Part shown: piece by piece, positions 22,228-35,845 of the stretch
Layout: the number at the start of each line of letters is the position of its first letter
Position numbering within the stretch: position 1 is the stretch's first letter
Notes under the pieces: model-generated
The model's database searches: none
What the model saw: the letters and a program-made list of their open reading frames with translations, nothing else
What the model was told of the DNA's origin: nothing
Translations under genes and position numbers: made by a program
Origin: Cavenderia fasciculata
Lineage: Eukaryota > Evosea > Eumycetozoa > Acytosteliales > Cavenderiaceae
Direction of reading: 5' to 3'
DNA length: 64,000 bases
Assembly (NCBI RefSeq): GCF_000203815.1
Contig: NW_004457735.1
Coordinates: 2,232,001 to 2,296,000, forward strand

Positions 22228-23310
22228 ATGTTCAAAGTTGCAATTAATCATATAGTTAAAACTCAATCATTAAAGATCAGTCAATCATCTGTATCATCTT
22301 TAGCATCTTTATCTCAATCATCATCATCTGTTTTATTTAAATACAATCAACAACAACAATCTTCATCATCATCATCATCATCATCTACTTCATCAATTAT
22401 ATTTGTTAGATATTATAGTAATAGTAAGAATAAAATGACAACAAATCAATTATTTGTTACACCAACATGGTTAAATGATAATTTGGACAAAGTAAAGGTA
22501 TTGGATGCAAGTTGGTATATGCCACATGAGAAACGTGACATTAGAAAGGATTTTGAGGAAGCTCATATCCCATCGTCACATCTCTTTAATATCGACGAGT
22601 ATTGTGACAAGACAGTCGCACTGCCACACAACCTTCCAAGCAGTGCCGAGTTTGAACATGCTGCCGGTCAATTACTTGGTATCTCTGACAAGGATCACGT
22701 CGTCATTTATGATACTCGTGGCACCTATGTTGCATCGGCACGTGTATGGTGGACCTTTGCCCACTTTGGTCATCCCATGTCCAAGATTTCAATTCTCCAA
22801 GGTGGTCTACCAGCATGGCAACGTGAGGGTAAAAAGACAGAGGCTGGTAAGATCCAAACCACCTCTACTCCATCCACCTACACTGCCAAGCCCGCCCAAG
22901 ACACACCACTCCTCAAAAACAAACAACATCTCATTGACAATTTGCAATCCAAGCAGTACCAAGTAGTCGATGCACGTGTTGCCGATCGTTTCTATGGTCG
23001 TGTCGATGAACCACGTCCAGGTTTGCACCGTGGCCATATTCCAGGCTCATTCAACGTTCCATGGGTTGAAGTTGTCAACGCCAAAGAAGGTGGATACATT
23101 CCAAAGGATGATTTCCTCAAACTCTTCAAGGAACGTGGTGTCGATGTCAACGCACCAATCTTGACCACCTGTGGTTCGGGTACCACCGCTGCCGTTCTCA
23201 CTCTTGGTCTCTACCATTATGGTTATCCAATTGCTCCAGTCTATGATGGTTCATGGTCAGAATGGGGTCAACCTGCTCAAAATTTACCACATGAAACTGA
23301 AAAGAAATAA
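22228..23310 (+). CDS. 3-mercaptopyruvate/thiosulfate sulfurtransferase (tandem rhodanese), probably mitochondrial
   Basis: Single exon, 360 residues. The first ~65 residues are Ser-rich and basic, ending in VRYYSNSKNK, a typical mitochondrial presequence. Two rhodanese domains follow. The N-terminal one contains VLDASWYMPHEKRD and the CH2-like RKDFEEAHIPSSHLF. The catalytic C-terminal one contains VVDARVADRFYGR, RPGLHRGHIPGSFNVPW and the active-site loop TTCGSGTTAA. A CGSGxT loop is characteristic of 3-mercaptopyruvate sulfurtransferase; thiosulfate sulfurtransferases usually have CRKGVT. The likely reaction is transfer of sulfur from mercaptopyruvate to thiol acceptors in cysteine breakdown. 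The gene converges on the cap methyltransferase gene with only 65 bp between stop codons. Confidence 0.93.
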   Translation: MFKVAINHIVKTQSLKISQSSVSSLASLSQSSSSVLFKYNQQQQSSSSSSSSSTSSIIFVRYYSNSKNKMTTNQLFVTPTWLNDNLDKVKVLDASWYMPHEKRDIRKDFEEAHIPSSHLFNIDEYCDKTVALPHNLPSSAEFEHAAGQLLGISDKDHVVIYDTRGTYVASARVWWTFAHFGHPMSKISILQGGLPAWQREGKKTEAGKIQTTSTPSTYTAKPAQDTPLLKNKQHLIDNLQSKQYQVVDARVADRFYGRVDEPRPGLHRGHIPGSFNVPWVEVVNAKEGGYIPKDDFLKLFKERGVDVNAPILTTCGSGTTAAVLTLGLYHYGYPIAPVYDGSWSEWGQPAQNLPHETEKK

Positions 23311-23375
23311 AGAATGGAATATAGAAAATAAAGAAAGAGTTCCTCTCTTGGTATATATAGATCCTATTTGTATTT

Positions 23376-24570
23376 CTATTTATTTTGTAATACTTGAGGT
23401 TGATCAATCTCTTTATAAAATATAAATGTTGTATACAAGTCTTGTAAAAAATAAAAAGAACAGAATAAATAAGTAAATAATAATAATAATAATAATAATA
23501 ATTGGATAATATTATAATATAATATTTATACATACTTATAAGTTCTAATTGAGGAGGTTCAATTTTACCTTTACTACTTAGTACACCAGATTGTTTTAAT
23601 TTTGCTTCATAATTCTTTTTGTTATCTTCATAGAAATCTGATAAATTAGAAGCTTCAATAAATAATAAATTATTTTGTTTACATAGACTACAAAGAGACA
23701 AAGAGAGAGAGAGAGATATTGTTAATTATCATCATGTGATTTCCATTTGTTTTGTTTTGTTTGTATCTTCTTTGCATACTTTATAAAAGTTGGAAAATGA
23801 ATTAAATTTTCATTTACATTTGTACCATCTTTCATGTTTAGATTATATTTTGTTCCGTAAAAGGTAAAATTATCACTATCAAATTCAATGTTGAATAGTG
23901 ATGATTTGATGGCTGGAAGACCAGTCAATACCTTTTGTGATTTGTACCAAATGGCAGAGGAATCTGGAATGATTCCAAAAAAGTATCCACCATTCTTTAA
24001 TCGTGAGCTAACGTTTTGAATAAAGGTTGTGGCATGTTCCACTGAATCAAAAGCACTTTGTAATCCATCAAAACAACTTACAACACCAAATATTTCTTTA
24101 ACGCCGCTGCTTCCATCTCCCATTTTTATATCTTCTCCAATTGGAGTCGTTGATCCAATTATCGTAGGATCTATCGATTCCTCTATTAGATTGACTTGTT
24201 TAAATTCTGCTTCATAAGGACACTTTTTATGTTTCCATTTGATTTCTGCTTCTGCTAGATTTTCTCTTGATGGGTCTAAAGAGAGAGAGTAGTAGCCATC
24301 AATGATCACATGTGATGGATGATCCACACAAGAAGAATGATGATTGGTTTTAGTTTGACATCTATGCTTTTTTTGATTGATTGAATGATTGTGATACATA
24401 CCATAACCTACATATTTACCTATCTTTGCTCTCTCCCATTTACCTGTATCCAAACCTGTACCACAGAACATTTCAGCTACTACTTCATCATTCTCTACCA
24501 ACTCTGATATCATTATAGTCTTTACCCAATTTTGACATGCTTTGAATTGCCATACAGGTGTCTTTTGCAT
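23376..24570 (-). CDS. mRNA cap (guanine-N7)-methyltransferase, plant type-2-like
   Basis: Four exons on the minus strand, 24402-24570, 23780-24275, 23536-23687 and 23376-23440, all frame-checked, give 293 residues. I chose the ATG giving MQKTPVWQFKACQNWVK; an upstream in-frame ATG at 24633 adds an unlikely Tyr/Ile-rich extension. The SAM-binding motif reads VVAEMFCGTGLDTGKW and continues to KYVGYDPSRENLAEAEIKWK. NVSSRLKNGGYFFGIIPDSS, FYGTKYNLNM, LSDFYEDNKKNYEAKL and the end INLYTTFIFYKE match cap methyltransferases. The segment around SCFDGLQSAFDS and the C terminus resemble the second Arabidopsis cap methyltransferase rather than human RNMT, whose cap-contact residues (CHYS region) differ. 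It should methylate the GpppN cap at N7, or be a divergent paralogue; a second, canonical enzyme is likely elsewhere. Confidence 0.87.
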
Positions 24571-25883
<1,313 letters not shown>

Positions 25884-26056
25884 AAAAATAACCAACAAAC
25901 AACAACAACAAAACATTAAAACAAAACAAATACAATTAATTTGACAAAAATCTAACAAGACTGGAATTGGGAATCAAGTACTTGATCATTATGGTAAAAG
26001 GAAAAATGAATTTCTTTTAATAATATATATATGGTTGTCTATCTATCTAATCTAAT

Positions 26057-27334
26057 CTAAGATGATTTGGATTGAATGATTAATATCATAATTTTTAAAT
26101 TACAATCCACTAATTTTGCATCTACGGCCTTGTTGATATCCATTTGAATCAATTCATCAAAATCTGTAAAATCTTGTAACAATCTCTTCCAATCATATTG
26201 TTGTTGTTGATTTGAATGATAGTCTGTTGATAGAATTGATTGTAACCAATGATTGCAAAGGGTTGTGTAGAGTTCTAGAGCTCTTGATGTACGACTGGTT
26301 GGATAGATGGGGAGACACCTCAAAAAGTATTTTGAAAGTCTTTCCATTGCATCTGCACTCTGTGCTTTGCTCTCATAGGCTCTACCCATTGTCTTGTTGA
26401 CAGAGTCATGAAGGAACTGTTCCATTAGCTTATTTTTAACTGGACCATTCTCCAATACCTGTATAAACATTATTTTTCTTTCATCGCTTAATATAGTCTT
26501 AAACTTTTGTGAAAGTGTAGGTGATACTTGTGATTTTTGTAATGGATCCATTACATTATAAATCTAAAAGAAGAAATAAAAGATAATTAATACATATTAT
26601 ATCATTATCATATTTGTTTGTTTGTTTGTTTGTTTGTACATACAACTACAATTAATTTAACAATATTTTGAAATGTATCATTTTCACATTTGTTCAATGT
26701 TGACATGATACAACTAAAGAATAATTCAGTTCTACCACGATCCAATATAGATTTGATTGGATGATCATCTCTCTTTTCAATGATTAAATATTCAAATGAA
26801 TAAGACATATAGTTTAATAATGAAATTGCATTGTAAATTGGTATCTTTGCAAACTAAATGGATCAGTTGGTAAGTAAAAGTAAAAGTATCATACTGTCAA
26901 AGATAATAAGAGAGAGAGAGAGAGAGAACAATCAAACTTACCCTTTGAGTATCAATATTAGAATCATAATGATGACCAATTGAAAACAAGATTGAACACA
27001 TTAGTTCAAAGTTAATGTCTATTGTAAAGTGATGTTGATCCAACAACTGATGAAAGATCTTTGCAATTTCATTTATCAATGTCTCACTCGATGTCTTTTG
27101 AATGATTGCCAACATTGTATCTGTCGTTTCATGTGGTGGCATATAATTCATATTTGAAAGATATGTTACCATCTTGCAAGCTCCTTCTTGTAATAAATCT
27201 AAAGATAAACAAGAGTCAGTTTGTTGTCTCTTTATGATTTGTTACAAATGTAAATACATACAATCTTCATCTTCCAATAATGAATTAATGGTATTACTTA
27301 ACCCAATGGCATAGTATGTTGTTTCTTTTTCCAT
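26057..27334 (-). CDS. Predicted all-helical protein, unknown
   Basis: Four exons on the minus strand, 27262-27334, 26942-27198, 26644-26853 and 26057-26563, keep frame across every junction and encode 348 residues starting MEKETTYYAIGLSNTINSLL. The sequence is rich in Leu, Ile and alternating charged residues throughout, as in an alpha-helical or HEAT-like repeat protein. There is no signal peptide, membrane segment or enzymatic motif. Recognisable stretches include TMLAIIQKTSSETLINEIAK and DFTDFDELIQMDINKAVDAK. I do not recognise the family. A CAGGTATT inside the last exon looks like a splice site but is read through in frame here. Confidence 0.75.
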
Positions 27335-27859
27335 TATATATGACGTATCTATATATATGTATGTATATAAATACTAATACTAATACTAATACTATATTAA
27401 TATCTCTCGATGGACGCATTAATTTTGAAAAAAGAAACCTCTTTTTGATGTGCATATTAACTATATTTAAATTTATTTAAAATTCTTATTAAATAATAAA
27501 TTGATCTTGTTATTTTGTTGCAATTCATTATATATTATATATATATATATTACATGATTGATGCAACCATCATGAGATATGATGATCAAGAGATATAAAT
27601 ATCATTAAAATGAGTCATTTTTGAAAACCCACAAACTTCAACTTCAAACTTCGTGTCATTCTTTGTTTGACTTTCTTTCTATCTTTCTTGTCCTCACTTT
27701 TCATTCTATCAACATATATATATATATATTACAACACAGTATTAATATAAAATTAAAGAAAGAAGAAAGAAAGAGTCAGAAGAGAGGAGAGATTAAACAA
27801 TCAAAGAGATAGTATTATTATTATTGTGAATTGTAGAGTCAGTCATAATAATAATAATA
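27335..27859. other. Divergent intergenic region, 0.5 kb
   Basis: AT-rich spacer between the divergent helical-protein and GBF1-like genes, with ATATATAT tracts, tandem ACTAAT repeats (about 27370-27395) and AATAATAATA just before the start at 27860. No coding region is seen. Confidence 0.5.
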
Positions 27860-30800
27860 ATGAACTTTGATCCAATACATACCATTCAAGGTGAAATATA
27901 TGGACTCTTGTCACACTTGAAACTCAATACGAGATGGTCGTCCAATCAATATCATCCAATCATCCCAGCAAATACTATTCTTATTGGTTTAAAGAATCTA
28001 TCTAATCAATTACATAAAGAAACAGGTAGATATAGATATGGACAGACAGACATAGATGTTTAACACAACATTTACTAATACATATTATGATATCTAGATT
28101 TCAAAACATTAGATACAGTATCATATTTAGACCCATTTCTACTTGTCATTCGATCACAAGAAACAAGTGGTCCAATAACAGGAACTGCTTTAACTTCTGT
28201 AAACAAGTTTTTAAATCTATTTATTAGTATGAAGAATAAGAATAATAGGAATAGGAATAGGAATATAGAATCAATATACTAATTGTTTGTTTGTTTGTTT
28301 GTTTGTTTTGATTTAGATGCTGACTCAAATAATATTCAATCAGCAATCAAGAGTATAGCAGAGAGTGCAGCACATTGTAAATTTGAAGCAACTGATTCTA
28401 GAAGTGATGAGGTTGTTTTAATGAAGATTCTACAAGTGTTGCTGTCGTGTGTAAAGAATCCTGCAGGTATCTATTTAAGCGATGATTTGGTATACGAGAT
28501 TGTTCAGACATGCTACTTGATGATCGATCAGTCACGGTCAAGTGAATTGTTGAAAAAGACGGCAGAGGTTACAATCCAAGAGATTGTCACTATCATCTTT
28601 CAACGTTACAACTCTATCCCAAGACCACCACCAACTCCACCACCATGTCCACCTCCATCCATCATGATTTCAACTCCCATCATTAGAGAAGGTGATGAAA
28701 CAACAACAACATCAGCTGCTGTCACCATGGTTGATCCAATTACATCATTGATTTTGGAAGATCAACAACAATTTTCACCAAATGCTGATCTATTTTTTAG
28801 TAACCTTCCACAAAAAAAGGATGATGATAATAATAATAATAATCATAAGAATACTTCTCATTCTCAACCAAGTTCTCCTATTCCATCACATTCTCAAAAT
28901 GTTCCATCAAATTCATCTTCATCAAATTCATCAAATTCATCATCAGTCAATCAAAGTAGAATTATAAATGATTATGGTAAGTCAAGAAGAAATAGAAATA
29001 GAAATATTGAATCGATCGATCAATCAATCAAACTAACATTTTATTGTTTTTTTTTTAAATTTTTAGATAAATGTTATGATGAATCAGTATTAATTAGAAT
29101 ATTTAAATTCTTTTCATCAAATGTTCGTCCATCAACTCATGATTCAGAAATGACAAGATTACTTTGTTTAAATTTAATCAATATCATTATTCAAAATAGA
29201 GGTGAATTATTGGAAGATATTCCGGATATAATGGATATTGTTAAAGATGATTTATTTAAATCTTTATTATTGGTAAGAAAAGAGAGAGAGAGAGAGAGAT
29301 CTAATATATATATTAATATTGTTGTTATTTTTTATTTTCTTTTAGAATTTACAATCAAAATCAATACCAATATTTTCATTAACAATGAGAATATTTTTCA
29401 ATTTATTTGTATCTCTGAGAAAAACATTAAAAGCACAATTTGAAGAATTCTTTAATGTATTGTTACGAACTATTATTGATAAATCATCACAAGAATATGT
29501 TAGAAACATGACGGAATTGTACGAGTTGGCATTGGAAGGATTAAGAGATTTTTGTAAATTGCCATTGGCAATGGCCGATCTTTTCATAAACTATGATTGC
29601 GAACTCTATTGCACCAACATTTTTGAAACTCTATGCAAGATACTCTACAAAAACAGTTTCCCATTGGGATCTGGCAATCTCACCTCTCTGCATATTCTTT
29701 CACTCGAAAATCTATTGGCCATCATTCAATCAATCGATGACCGTACCCGATATCCAAAATATATTCCACACTCTCAAGTGGCCACCATCAACTCTTTGAC
29801 ACTTCAATATAATCAAAAACGTGAATTCAAAAGATTAATGGGTATTGCTGCAGATCATTTTAATGCTAGAAGTCCAAAAGATGCTTTTGATTATCTTATA
29901 GGTAAAAAAAAAAAAACAAATCAAATCAAATCAAATATTATATATTATTGTTGTTAATTCTATTTATTTTTTATTTTTTATTTTTTTAGATAATAAGATT
30001 TATCAAGAAATGAATCCAAGTTCAATATCAAAATTTTTAATTGAAACACCAAAATTAAACAAACACAAAGTTGGAGAATACTTGGCAAAGAGAAATCCAT
30101 TAAATTCTCAAGTTTTGGCAATCTATGTTGGTCATTTTGTCAAGGTTCATTCAGACAATTACATCTTGGCCTATAGAAACTTTTTAGAAAGTTTTTGGAT
30201 TCCTGGTGAAGCTGGTGTAGTCGATAGAATATTTGAACCATTATCTGAACAAATATTTTCTACTCTTACTGCCAAAGGTGAATTACCTGCTTCATTTACA
30301 AATCCAGATAAAATTTTCGTCTATCTTTATTCTGGTTTAATGTTACATACAAGTTCTTTTAATCCAAAAGTTACAGTATGTAAAAAGAAATTAGAAAAAA
30401 AAAGAAAAAGAAAAAGAAAAATATTAATAATTTATTTATTTTAGGCAAAAGATAGATTTACATATCAATCATTTAAACAATTACTTGTACCAAGTGATAT
30501 ATCAGAAGATTTAATTAAAGCAATGTATGAAGAAATGACAGCAAATGAATTATGTGTTGATGAAGAACCTGCTAATCCTGGTGTAGTTTCTTATTCAACT
30601 TGGAAAAATATTATGAAAAAGTAAATATCAAATTTAAATACTATAATTAATATATTTATATTGTTATTTAATATTTTGTTTCTATTTAGATCAAAAAAAG
30701 TAGAATACTTTGAAACTGTTACATCAAATGAATATGATAAAGATATATTCCCAATTATTTTAAATGTTGCCATTCCAGCCATATCAAATGTATTTGAAAA

Positions 30801-33011
30801 GATTGACAATGATGCACTTAGTCAAAGAATATTGGATGGATTCCATTTGTGTGCCCAAGTGTCGGCCAATTATAACATTAATGAATCGATTGATACATTG
30901 ATGAACTCGCTGTGTAGTAATACAACCTTGATTGATAAGGAAGGTACTGCTGTAGATCCTCAACAACCAAGTTTCTACGATGACAACAAAGCACAATTGG
31001 TTACCATTACAACATTTGAAATTGCAATCAAATATGCTGGTCATTTAAGAGAATCATGGAAAAGTGTAAGTTAAACACAAAATAACAAAAGTTAACTAAT
31101 TATCAAAACAAAATCAATCATTCTAATTGATTATTTTTCTTTCTTTCTTTAGGTTATTGGAGTTGTATGTAAATTAAACAAATTAGGATTATTACCAAAT
31201 ATCTTTGAAGAGATTGATTTTCCAATTGAAAGTAAAAAACAAGACAAGACACAAACAGACAAACAACAAACCAGCACTCAAAAACAAAATAGTTTGTTGA
31301 AATGGTTTGTTTCAGAATCAGAGTTTGTTGGTGATAATGAAACTAACAAATATGAACAAAAGGCAAAAACATGTGTTGATAATTGTAATATTAAAGATTT
31401 ATTTTTAGAAACAAGGTAATTAGATCAAAGTAAATGTATATCCATTGATCAATGTTGTTAATATTAATCTTTCTTTTTTATTTTTATAGAACAATACCAT
31501 TACAGTCATTGGAACATTTATTACAAGATTTATATTTATTGACAACACCAAAGAATAACATTTTCACTTTTAATCAAAAACAAGCATTATTTTGTTTTGA
31601 TTTAATCACTCATATTATTTTATTTAATAGAGAAAGATTACATTTAATTTGGTAAATATAAAAAAAAACAAACAAAAAAGAAAAAACAAACAAATATATT
31701 AATCCTATCTTTTTTTTGTTTAGGGGACAATTTTATAAACATATTGAAAATATTATAATAACATGGGATCAATCACCAAAATTATCAGCATTTATTGAAA
31801 AGACAGTATTATCAACAATGTATTTGTTGATTAGATTATTGGATGCAAAGGAGGTATCTGCAACTTTGGAACCACTTGTTTCATTGATTGTCAAGGTAAA
31901 GACTGTTGTAGACTCTGTTGCAGAGAAAATGTCGATTGGTTTGGTTCAATTGGTACAACAGAATCTTTCCTATTTGACATCGGATCAGACCATTTGGGAA
32001 CCAATCAATGCTATTATTGTTTTGTTGTCTGGTAATCCAAAATCATCGGCTAGAGCATGCGAAGCATTGGCCACTACCATTGGAGCGGTTGGATTGACAC
32101 CCAAGACTTGCAAGGATTGTCTTGAAACGATTCAATGCTTTTTCACGTCTGACACTATTCCTCATACTGTCACTAGTAAGGCTATGGAACTCATGTTTGT
32201 AGTATTCGAGGCTGTTAATGGTGTGTTGCAGATTGATATTCCAATGGCTGTTGCTGCTGCCAGTAGCTCGGCATCTGCTGCATCAGTCACTGATCGTATC
32301 AAGTTTCGTAGTATCGATCGTCGTGTCACGGATGCTTGGGAGCAGTATTGGTCTTGCATCTTGGAATCACTACGTAAACTGTGTCTTCACAAGACCCCCA
32401 ATATTCGTAACAATGCCATGACCTATCTTCAAAAGTGTATGCTCTCACCAAACCTTTCAGTATTGTCTGCACAAAAGTGGATGACATGCTTTGTCGATGT
32501 TGTCTTTCCACTGTTGACCGATCTCAAGGTCAACGCCAATGTTCCCAATTATGAAGATATGCGTGTTCGTGCAGCAGCGCTCCTCTCTAAGGTCTTTTTG
32601 CAGCATCTCACCACTATCAACACACTAGACACCTTTTTGGCCTTGTGGACCGAGATTTTAGTCTTTTACAGACAATACATGGGACTCTCTGAATTGCTCT
32701 CAGAGTCTGTCCCAGAATCACTAAAAAATATGCTCTTGGTCATGAACAACAGTCGTGTATTCAAGGATCCATCAGATGCCGACTCTAATGACAAATCTCG
32801 TGCCCTCTGGGAATTGACATGGAAGAATATTAATGAATTTTGTCCAAAAATTAAAGATGATGTATTACCAAGAGTTTCTCCTCAACCTCTACCTCAACAA
32901 CAACAGGTTGAAAATAATAATATTCAATCTCCACCATCTTCAACAACAACAACAATAACTCAACAAAGTGATCCAACTGTTGCACCAGTACCATCATCAT
33001 TAAATGTTTAA
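27860..33011 (+). CDS. GBF1: GBF1/Gea-type ARF guanine-nucleotide exchange factor homologue with divergent Sec7 domain
   Basis: Eleven exons: 27860-28025, 28098-28226, 28317-28976, 29067-29272, 29346-29901, 29990-30375, 30445-30620, 30690-31065, 31153-31415, 31490-31651 and 31724-33011. All junctions keep frame, giving about 1455 residues (human GBF1 ~1860). The N-terminal DCB region has SDEVVLMKILQVLLSC, as in GBF1. An Asn/Ser-rich insert follows, then the HUS region. The Sec7 domain starts near residue 570: KHKVGEYLAKR, then FWIPGEAGVVDRIFEP, which keeps the catalytic Glu of the FRLPGEA loop. The second motif, normally MLNTDxHN, reads LMLHTSSFN. The HDS regions follow, including GFHLCAQVSANYN, and an Asn/Gln/Thr tail. 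GBF1 activates ARF at the early Golgi; whether exchange activity persists here is open. Confidence 0.9.
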
Positions 33012-33110
33012 TAATGTTTTAATGAATAAATAAATGAATGAGTGAATGAAATCAATTATATAATAATAATAATATAATATTTATACATATTTTTAGATTG
33101 ATTATTATTA

Positions 33111-33945
33111 TTATTGTTTAAGGATATTTTTAAAGAAATTTACATATTGACAACTTGTATGAGCATCAGAGTATTTTGATGTCAATACTTGGTATTGACT
33201 AAAATCATATGATGTCTGTATCTGTTCAGTTTGTTGTTGTTGTTGTTGTTGAGGTGATACACCTACTCCTTGTGCCATGGTAGGTGACATGAGTGTTGGT
33301 GTATTGGATGAAGATAGATTATTGAGTAGATTGTTATTGATAAATTCTGATAGTAATTTTGAGGAATTAAAAGGAGATGCAGTCGTAACCAATGATGCAC
33401 AATATTCAACTTCCACCAATATACCTCTTGTCTCTGCTCTCAATGTAATAGGTCCAAACTTTACAGTGAAATCACCAATTTCATATTTAACTCCCTAGAA
33501 CAAACATCAAATTGACAATATTTTAGTTTAATGACACTAATATAGTACTATATTGTTTTTTGTACATACATAAACCTCTGTTACTTGTCTCTTTTTATAG
33601 CTATTTGTTTTTTCAAGTATTGATACAATGTCTCGATCAACCTCTGATACATTGTTTTGAGTGACTATATAACTTTTCTTTTGTTCTTCATCAAATGACA
33701 ATAGATAAAATTCACGTGCTTGTACTTGTGTTCCTTCTGGTATTCTCTCTAGATACAGTGCACATGATATCATCCAATTTGATGATACTTTAATACCACC
33801 TAAAAACTCTATCCTCTTTGTAATCTCTGGTATAGTACCTTTAAATTGAAATATACTATAGCGATAGTGATAGTGATAGTTATCAACAATATATGTTAAT
33901 ATAAATCTATATTTAGAAGAAGATGACTTACCATTTATATCCCAT
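33111..33945 (-). CDS. med20: Mediator complex subunit 20
   Basis: Three exons on the minus strand, 33932-33945 (14 bases), 33570-33855 and 33111-33494, give 227 residues beginning [15 protein letters not shown], like the MGVTCV start of other MED20 proteins. The strongest match is [17 protein letters not shown] followed by [12 protein letters not shown], equivalent to the human segment with YCDFLVKVG and RGISVEVEYG. The C terminus [12 protein letters not shown] also fits. A Ser/Asn/Gln insert (with a poly-Gln run) splits the last conserved block. MED20 sits in the head module with MED18 and helps RNA polymerase II transcription. The gene converges on the GBF1-like gene with 99 bp between stop codons. 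Confidence 0.85.
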
Positions 33946-34576
33946 GATCAACTTTAAAATGATGAAATTGAATCGATTCGTTTGTTCATTTTCATCAAGT
34001 TGAGACTTTGCAGATTAATTAAATTGATATTTTAATTTATTAATATTCTGGTGTATATATATATTCTTTTCAACTAGGTTATGTACATTTATATTTATAT
34101 TTATATTTATATTTATAGTGATATTTATTGAGGGGTCGTTTAAGAGATATTTAATGGTCTTGTGTTGTGAACAAACAATCTATTGTCGACGTCGTTCTCT
34201 CATTGAATAATTGACTCTTCTATTACTCTTTTTAATACCATATGCATGTACATACATACATTACATTACATTATATATGCAACCTATCATCCATACCCAA
34301 AGCTAATTTAAATGCATTTATCTCATTTTCCCAGGTGCGATAAAAATTCAAAAAAATAATTGCAAGTACTTTAAATTGTTTCTTTTTACTTGTTTTCATA
34401 AACTTTATCTGTCCCTCCCTCCCTCATCCCAACAACAAATACAATACAATATATTATTCTTTGTATTATTATAAAGGTGTGACACAAAAGACAATAATTA
34501 TATTATAGACATATAGAAGAAGAGAAGAAGAATCAAATAGAAATCAGATTTAAATCAACCAACAAACTTAACAACA
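33946..34576. other. Divergent intergenic region, 0.6 kb
   Basis: AT-rich spacer between divergent genes, containing TTTATA repeats (about 34090-34115), a CCCTCCCTCC tract (34408-34425) and an A-rich leader before 34577. No coding region is seen. Confidence 0.5.
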
Positions 34577-35619
34577 ATGAGTGTACCATATGAAGAAGCA
34601 TTAAATTCATTGCAATCAATGTTCTCTTCATTTGATAGAGAGTTGATTGGAGCAGTGTTACAACAAAACAAAGGACATATGGAAAAGACTATCGATGCAC
34701 TCTTGGAAATGAGTGGAGAGACTCCTATCAATCAAAATACAGATTCTGATGCTTCACTTGCTCAGTTGCAACAAGATGAAATGATGGCCCGCATGTTACA
34801 GAATGACTTGTTTGTCAATGAACTGCGAAATGATGAAGACTTTGCTCGTTTATTTCAACAAAGAGAAAGTCAAGCATATATGCAACAACAAAGAAGACTT
34901 CGACAACAACAACAACAACAACAGCAACCACAGCAACAACAACAATCACCAACATCACGACCAGTTTCTCATGATCATGAGGATGGTGTATCACCATTGA
35001 CACTGTTTGAAGAGGATTTTGGAGATATTAAAGAAAAATTAAATAACTTGGGTGAAGGTAAGAGAAAGAAAAGATATGATATGATACGATATGATTCATT
35101 CATTATAAATTATACCACACCAAAAACTAACTAAAGATCTCTTTCTTTCTTTCTTTTGTATAGCTGCAAAGACCAAATTTAGAGAATTGGCAGACTTTTT
35201 CATGAAAAAGGAAGAGAGTCAATACAAGTATGTTTGATGGATTTACATTATTATTATTATTATTCTTGGATCACTAAATAACCTTTTTCCCAATTTTATT
35301 TTTTAGTGCTGTAAGAACTACAGATGATGATGAAGAAGCTTCAATTCTACCTAAAAGCAATAGTGGTAGTATTAATGGTGGTGGCGGAGGTCGTCGTCAT
35401 GACGAAGATGAAGTTGTAGTATTTGATAGAAGTAATAGAAACAACTTTACTGTAAATAGTAATAATAATAGTAATAATAATCATAGCAACTATAGTATCA
35501 ATGATGATGATTCAGGATCATATGATTCATTTGTTTTGGAAGATAGATCAAAAGAAAATAGAAGTATGGGAAGTGTAAAATTAAGATCATTAAAGGATTC
35601 AAAAAAAGATGATGATTAA
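34577..35619 (+). CDS. CUE-domain protein, CUEDC1-like
   Basis: Three exons, 34577-35057, 35164-35227 and 35307-35619, give 285 residues. Residues ~5-45 form a CUE ubiquitin-binding domain: YEEALNSLQSMFSSFDREL and IGAVLQQNKGHMEKTIDALL, matching the CUEDC1 type. The next segments, MMARMLQNDLFVNELRNDED and LTLFEEDFGDIKEKLNNLGE followed by TKFRELADFF, are in the same order as in human CUEDC1. This supports orthology beyond the CUE domain alone. A Gln run separates the two conserved parts, and the last ~100 residues are Asn/Ser/Asp low complexity. CUE domains bind mono-ubiquitin; the pathway is unknown. Confidence 0.85.
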
Positions 35620-35845
35620 TTTAATTAATAATAATAGATAGTAATAATAATAATATAAATATTATTTTATATAATATAAAATAATAATAATAATGAGGAA
35701 TATGAATAATAATAATAATAATATATAGGAATATAAATAATATTAGATAATTTAAGATTTAGGATGGTAAATAAAATCCACACACACAATATTGTACAGT
35801 TTGTTTTATCAAATGATTTAACATTGATTAATTTATGTAGGGACA

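Noticed and set aside
26462-26475. Possible additional intron boundary (CAGGTATT on the minus strand) in the helical-protein gene
   Set aside because: The frame reads straight through with continuous protein-like sequence, so no intron is needed.
35305-35320. TGCTGTAAG, complement of part of the Dictyostelium class I RNA motif
   Set aside because: Incomplete, and it lies in a coding exon of the CUE-domain gene with no matching end stem.
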